From Azadirachta indica (lineage: Eukaryota; Streptophyta; Magnoliopsida; Sapindales; Meliaceae): a stretch of 64,000 nucleotides of DNA. This document shows positions 59,161-64,000 of this stretch, piece after piece (the first letter of the stretch is position 1; the number at the start of each line of letters is the position of its first letter). The translations under genes and the position numbers were made by a program. The stretch covers positions 922,966 through 986,965 of the forward strand of contig CM040446.1 in the NCBI GenBank assembly GCA_022749755.1, written 5' to 3'. The notes under the pieces were generated by a model, which saw nothing but the letters and a program-made list of their open reading frames with translations, was not told where the DNA came from and did not search any database.

Positions 59161-60497
59161 TTTCAATCACGAAAAAAATTAAAAAACAATCCAAAAATTC
59201 AAAACCACCCTTTTGTAATCTCCCCGGCAACCGCTACCGTGATCGCAGTCAAATTATTCAACAATCAAACATACGAAATAATGAAAAAAAAATTAGATCG
59301 TATAGATATGATTATAATATGGAGGGGGTTGACTTTGAGGATTAGGAAAAATTGGAATTGACAATTGGGTACTAGGGTTTTTCGCAGAAGGAGGAGACGG
59401 GGATTCAGACTTTTTTAATTTTTTTTAAAAATTTTTCTAATGGATTGCGTTCGGGTTGGGTTGGGTTGAGTCGTCTGGCTGTCCGTGTTGACTGGAGAAA
59501 GAGAAAGAAAGAGGGAGGCCAGCCAATCCAATCAACTTGCCTTAGGATGCCCGTCTCTCTACTTATTCTATTATTCTATCACTTCTCTTTGTTACGATGC
59601 GTTTGGAAGTTTTGACTCTTTTTTTAAATTTTATTTATTTTTCTGATTTTTCTTCAGATAACAGCATTCAGATATGGTTTGAACCGACCCCGTGGATGTT
59701 AAAACTGTTAAAATTAATAAAATTTTATTAGTTATAAATTAAAGTTAAGAAAACCACTAGAACTTAGTTTGAGTGGCCAGAATCCTTAGCTCCTGTCTAT
59801 TACCTATTAAATGTGGATTTAAGTGCGAGTGAACCAAAGTTTTGACTCCTTTTCAATAATTATATTAATCATATTTTGTATAAGGTTAATCATATTAAAG
59901 TGCGAAAGTAGAGGAGTTTATTATCTACTAAATATGGATGAAGGTGAGTTCAAGTGAAGTTTTGACTCTCATTTAAGAGACATATTGATCATATATTTTT
60001 ATAAATGTGAGCCTGATTATATTATAGTGTGGGTAAAATTTATTTATCATATTTTTGTAAATATAGAGTTGATCATATTAGGGTGAAGTAGAATTTATAA
60101 TTCATATGGATGTAAAAATTAATATTGATCATATTTTTGTTTATTATTTTAAGAAAAAAGAGATTAATATTGTTCATATAACATGAGTTGTATGCAACTT
60201 ATTTAATTAATTAAATTATAAAATAGTGCGTCTACAAAATAAAATAATATATATTTTTCATATTTGAACTGCATCTGCATAAATAGATAGATATATAAAT
60301 TGTGGAAAGATTTAAAAAAAAAATAATGAAATCCTAAAATTTTATATGAAATCATGAAATATCTACCACTCAACCCTAACTAGTGTAGGATTATAATCAT
60401 CTTATAAAATAAATTATAATCAAAAGCCAAACCTAAATAATAATAATAATCCCTAAAATTAAAATAGAAAATGACGTCTAATTAAGCTAGCAATTAA
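59161..60497. other. intergenic; TIP1 promoter and imperfect 120-bp tandem repeat
   Basis: 59161-59600 is the likely TIP1 5' UTR and promoter. At about 59798-60150 a unit of about 120 bp (ACTAAATATGGAT, AGTTTTGACTC, ATTAATCATATTTT, AATCATATTAAAGTG) occurs roughly two and a half times with many differences. No gene seen. Confidence 0.5.
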
Positions 60498-61325
60498 TTA
60501 AGAAGAGGTGGGACAGGAGTGATGGGATGAACAATGTTCTTTAAGCCAGAGAGGGAAGAAAGGATTGCCAGTTCTGTAGAAAAGCATTTGGTAGAGGCAT
60601 TCCTTGCTTGTTTTGCTGATTGCATTGCAACATTCCGATCCCACTTTCATTTCGTATGCATGATACGCATATATAATATCATTTACGCACCCATCTACTT
60701 CCATTACATTCGACCAACATCCTTGATGATGATGATGATGATGGTGATGGTGATGATGGCCTATTGTGGGGCCACCATGATCATCAGAAATAGGTGATGG
60801 AGATGGTGGCTTGACAGGAATATTTATGGGTTTAGCACGAGGAGGTTGAGCCGCGGGTGAGGGAGATGGCGGCTCTGAGGGAGAGGGAGAAGGAGAAGGA
60901 GGTTCAATAGGATAATAATTACTTGGGGGCTGGGAGCTGGGTGGCTTGTTATCGATATTATAAGGGGAAGGAGAGGGTGCTTGCGGAGGCTGCGACCTGG
61001 GTGGCTCATTGTGAGGGTATGGAGAAGGGGCCATTTGAGGCGGAGCAGACCTTGGTGGTGGCCCGTTTATATAAGGATTCACTTGCGGAGGCTGAGAGCT
61101 GCTGGGTGCTACTGACGGTGGTTCGGAAGCCGGTGACGGCGATGGAGAGACAGGCAAAACTTTAGCAGGTGATGGCGATGGAGAGTCAGGTTCTACTGCA
61201 ACCGGTGATGGAGAAGGAGAATCAGGCATCACTGCTCTACTAGCGGCAGCTCCATTTTGTATCCATGAAATGGTAATTAGCAACAACAACACTAGTACTG
61301 ATGATGACCTTCCCATTTTCATCAT
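60498..61325 (-). CDS. proline-rich prolamin-like (EC1-type) secreted protein, copy 1
   Basis: A single-exon 275-aa protein. Residues 1-27 are a signal peptide (VLVLLLLITISWIQNGAA). A proline/serine-rich region (about 30-185) repeats SPSPSP and PP motifs, as in hydroxyproline-rich cell-wall proteins. Then come a run of about 11 His and, from about 205, a prolamin-like domain with EC1-type cysteines: QGCWSNV, DGCVNDI, SECCNAI, KECLYQM, LKEHC. The CC pair and six-cysteine order fit the ECA1/EC1 family. The long Pro/His N-terminal region is unusual for EC1 proteins, so it may be a wall-bound member. The mature protein is secreted by inference from the leader; the His run could bind metal, but that is a guess. 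A near-identical inverted copy begins at 63699. TATA-like TATATAAATAC lies on the minus strand near 61378-61390. Confidence 0.85.
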   Translation of the reverse strand: MMKMGRSSSVLVLLLLITISWIQNGAAASRAVMPDSPSPSPVAVEPDSPSPSPAKVLPVSPSPSPASEPPSVAPSSSQPPQVNPYINGPPPRSAPPQMAPSPYPHNEPPRSQPPQAPSPSPYNIDNKPPSSQPPSNYYPIEPPSPSPSPSEPPSPSPAAQPPRAKPINIPVKPPSPSPISDDHGGPTIGHHHHHHHHHHHQGCWSNVMEVDGCVNDIIYAYHAYEMKVGSECCNAISKTSKECLYQMLFYRTGNPFFPLWLKEHCSSHHSCPTSS

Positions 61326-61773
61326 TATGTATGTTAATTAATTGATTAATGAAACAATTAAATATAGCTTCATTTTGAGTATTTATATAGCAACTAATAA
61401 TTAAGTAATTGGCACCAATTCTACACGTGTTAATTATATATTAGTTATACTTAAGATAATTATTGTCAATTACATGCTAGCTAACTGTATCTGCTATGTT
61501 TATCTTATCACTTTAATTAATTCGGTTAGTGCTACTGTAGATATATTGTATTCTATTACGCGTGTATATATATATATATATATATGTATAGACGTGAGAA
61601 AATATAATTAATTTATTGTTTTATACATACATGCATATATATATATATATATATATGATACTAATAATGAACTAATTTAATTTATATGAATTTGGATCCT
61701 CCCTTAATTGAATTATTTTTTTTCAATTAACCTTTTAATATATAATTAATACATGTTGGGATGGATGTTGTTA
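61326..61773. other. spacer with TA microsatellites
   Basis: Promoter side of the proline-rich gene and the 3' side of the protease relic. Two TA tracts at about 61566-61585 and 61635-61657. No further gene. Confidence 0.5.
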
Positions 61774-62465
61774 TTATGCAAATGGAACTGAAGCATCGGT
61801 GGCAATACCACATAGACCCGTTCGGCCAACACCTCTATGCATCCTTACGTAACCTCCCTCTCCCTGCAGCCACCGCTGAAAAAATCGCGCACGACCCTGC
61901 TAATTCAATAATTAAATTAAAACGAATAATTATGATTAATTAGATAAATAGGAACATCATCAACGTGCCTGTTATATATAAATGCTCACGTATTAATTAA
62001 CTAATCATTAATTAATGACGTACCACATTTGGAGCCTTGGGATTTAACAGGGGTGACAGCTCCTTTGGCTCTCCAGTCCAATGTACTCGGAACTACTACG
62101 TGATTAGTATGAGTCAGGTTTTGTTGTTGCCAGAACAACTCAGTAGAATTCTTCTTGTTGGTGGGCATTTTGTAAGCAGTGTAGGCAGCTCGGAATTCTT
62201 CAGGAGATAAGTCTGCAAATTCATTCAGACTCAACTTATACGTCCGATTAGTGTCACTGTTGAACTTTTCAATAAATTCAACATTTTTCTGGAATATTTT
62301 TAAACGGTAGGCTTTCTCTCTTCCTGTGTAATTCCGTGGACAGTAAGACAACCACTCATCGTATTTTTCCTCGATAATATTCCCAGAAGCTTGATGGATG
62401 AGCATGGACAGTATTGTAGATGCCCATGTCACCAAAACCACCATCATCAGAAGACCAAAAGCCAT
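61774..62465 (-). pseudogene. SAG12-type papain-like cysteine protease with deleted catalytic core
   Basis: Exon 1 (62024-62465) is intact: a signal region (MAFGLLMMVVLVTWAS), the inhibitor prodomain I29 with ERFNIN-type residues (EEKYDEWLSYC, EKAYRLKIFQKNVEFIEKFN, YKLSLNEFADLSPEEF), then the start of the protease, LDWRAKGAVTPVKSQGSKCG. After the intron, exon 2 (from 61896) gives GSCAIFSAVAA, the catalytic-Cys region, with Trp missing after the Cys. Then about 180 codons are missing and the text resumes in another frame with GGYVRMHRGVG, LCGIATDASVPFA and a stop (61774), the normal papain C-terminus. The catalytic His and Asn are lost, so it cannot be an active enzyme. I chose the ATG at 62465; an in-frame GTG upstream is not a start in plants. 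The deletion joint has a shared GGGAG. Confidence 0.88.
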
Positions 62466-63698
62466 AGCCACATCTGCTTGTTAATTTCAAAGCTTTGTTT
62501 TTGTTTGTGACTACAAGTGAAGCATACAAGCAAGCATTGTAACCTACCTAACCTTATATACAAACATATTACATACACATCATAATTTTATGCGGTAACT
62601 AAGTAACAAAACAAAAACTAAATCATGCATGCATATTTTGCTTTAAACAACCATGCACATTCTTCAACCTGTAAAACTTGCCCTTTTTCAGCAAATTAAA
62701 TATCGCATGCATGTTTAATATTTACTATTATATGTATTGTTTTATGATGAAATTTTTCTTATTTTAGCCTCTTTTTTATTCTAATCGTTTTTGGAAATAT
62801 CAACCTTCCCAACTTTTTTCATCTTTAATTAAACAATCACTTTTCTGATAAAAATGTATCCCCAAGTACGTTAACTTAAATCATGTTTTGTATTAGAAAC
62901 TTATCTATACTTCTCTTAAACTTATTTATAATTTTAATTTTATCAAAGGACAAAAGACATATATTTGACTAAACTATGGCATAATTTAACTTTTATTTGT
63001 TGAATACTCTTTATGCTCAATTATTATAATTGTTTTTATTAGTTTTAAAATGGAAAAACTCTTTTTATGTTTATAATTTATTATTTTATTGGCTTTAAAC
63101 CTTCCTTTATTACTATAATAAGCTCTTATATGGTATGAACAAAATGACAACAAAAATTGAAAAAAAATTAATATTAAAAAAAATCTTTTAACTAATAAAA
63201 AGTAAAACCAAATAGACATTGAAGTTTCTTTATTTAGGGTGTTTTTTATTTGCCTATTGTTTTGTGGCAGCATGTATATTTATTTTCTAGTGAATGATTT
63301 TTTAATCCTTTTGCTCTTTTCGTTATTTGTTGGACTTTAAGATGATTTTTTATTAATTTAGAATTTAATTTTTCTTCTTAAAATAACTATGAAGAAAGTT
63401 ACATTCTCTTATATATATTAATTGTTGAATTAATATATATATATATATATTAAACAGATAATGTTAATTGATTTAAAATTAGTTAATTATCTGATAAAGC
63501 TTATATATATGTATACGAAATAGAATAGAATTCATATACAGTAGCACTAATTGAAGTGATAAAGATAACAGCATCTACTAGCTAATAATTATCTTAATGA
63601 ACACTCATGCAAATTTAATTACGTCATTATTAATTCCTATATAAAGACTCAAAACGAAAGGTAAATTTAACACTTTGTTTCATTAATCAATTATCAGG
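62466..63698. other. spacer between protease relic and inverted proline-rich copy
   Basis: Promoter of the former protease gene and of copy 2. AT-rich; a TA tract lies at about 63434-63451. The last 60 bp (CCTATATAAAGACTC ... TTTCATTAATCAATTA) align to the promoter of copy 1, so the inverted duplication extends at least this far. Confidence 0.5.
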
Positions 63699-64000
63699 AT
63701 GATGAAAATGGGGAGGTCGTCATCAGTACTAGTGTTGTTGTTGCTAATTACCATTTCATGGATACAAAATGGAGCTGCTACTAGTAGAGCAGTGATGCCT
63801 GATTCTCCTTCTCCATCACCGGTTGCAGTAGAACCTGACACTCCATCGCCATCACCTGCTAAAGTTTTGCCTGTCTCTCCATCGCCGTCACCGGCTTCCG
63901 AACCACCATCAGTAGCACCCAGCAGCTCTCAGCCTCCGCAAGTGAGTCCTTATATAAACGGGCCACCACCAAGGTCTGCTCCCCCTCAAAAATGGCCCCT
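63699..64000 (+). CDS. proline-rich prolamin-like protein, copy 2 (cut by window end)
   Basis: Starts MMKMGRSSSVLVLLLLITIS and follows copy 1 (60498) with only a few changes (AAAS to AATS, PDSPSP to PDTPSP, QVNPYI to QVSPYI) up to about codon 98. There the copy 1 codons CAAATGGCC become CAAAAATGGCC: two extra A's shift the frame from QMAP to QKWP. The shift lies 8 bases before the end of the window, so a compensating change or error cannot be excluded. The prolamin-like domain would lie beyond the window. TATA box CTATATAAAG at 63638-63647. Confidence 0.7.
   Translation, partial: MMKMGRSSSVLVLLLLITISWIQNGAATSRAVMPDSPSPSPVAVEPDTPSPSPAKVLPVSPSPSPASEPPSVAPSSSQPPQVSPYINGPPPRSAPPQKWP

Noticed and set aside
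58831..59345. Alternative frames over TIP1 exon 1 and its promoter
   Set aside because: Exon 1 in the TIP1 frame matches the known protein from [11 protein letters not shown]; the others do not.
60534..61165. Plus-strand open frames opposite the proline-rich gene
   Set aside because: Shadows of the SPSP/PP codons and of the His run; no protein family.
1..64000. CRISPR arrays, rRNA, tRNA genes
   Set aside because: No array of direct repeats with spacers was seen and no tRNA or rRNA was recognised by eye; a tRNA scan would be needed to exclude small RNA genes.

Overview
The window is nuclear DNA from a flowering plant, almost certainly a eudicot: very AT-rich, split genes with GT-AG introns, plant-only families (prolamin-like/ECA1 and defensin-like secreted peptides, plant mobile domain, GRF zinc finger, SAG12-type cysteine protease) and many transposon relics. 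A Sapindales genome such as Citrus is a guess I cannot confirm. A 100-base run of N (52027-52126) marks an assembly gap.

Layout. (1) 1-660: frameshifted GRF zinc-finger gene. (2) About 1669-5622: hAT-like element carrying a palindromic minisatellite and exons copied from CNOT10 (CCR4-NOT). (3) About 7.4-29.3 kb: the main accessory region, roughly five rearranged tandem units mixing two kinds of small secreted cysteine-rich proteins, prolamin-like/ECA1 and defensin-like (DEFL). Intact are two prolamin-like genes (16743-17150, 20312-20719) and two DEFL genes (10516-10924, 24649-25035). Around them lie at least eight broken copies: a gene-less scar, a promoter-only remnant, a DEFL half-exon joined to a prolamin-like tail, and frameshifted and stop-containing copies. 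A hAT-type MITE, a copia relic, a solo-LTR-like block and a small palindromic MITE sit inside. (4) 30-37.3 kb: a tandem family of small charged proteins I do not recognise, with one complete copy (31680-32153) and five or six broken ones. (5) 38.0-41.1 kb: the conserved plant bicistronic locus CDC26 (APC/C subunit) followed 2 nt later by TTM3 (triphosphate tunnel metalloenzyme); TTM3 carries a one-base-type frameshift at a G7 run. Two perfect MSA motifs lie upstream. (6) 41142-42006: Mutator-like foldback MITE, then a three-exon gene for an acidic-tailed protein (42499-44761, minus). (7) 44.8-52.0 kb: gene-poor DNA with a decayed plant-mobile-domain gene. (8) 52165-59160, minus: eleven exons of the ankyrin-DHHC S-acyltransferase TIP1/PAT24, with the C-terminal exons lost at the assembly gap. 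(9) 60.5-64.0 kb: two nearly identical proline-rich prolamin-like genes in inverted orientation around a SAG12-type protease pseudogene that has lost its catalytic core.

The housekeeping genes (CDC26, TTM3, TIP1) are single loci with no evident link to each other. The secreted peptide genes form a birth-and-death cluster. By family these peptides usually act in reproductive cells or pollen-pistil signalling, but nothing in the sequence itself shows expression.
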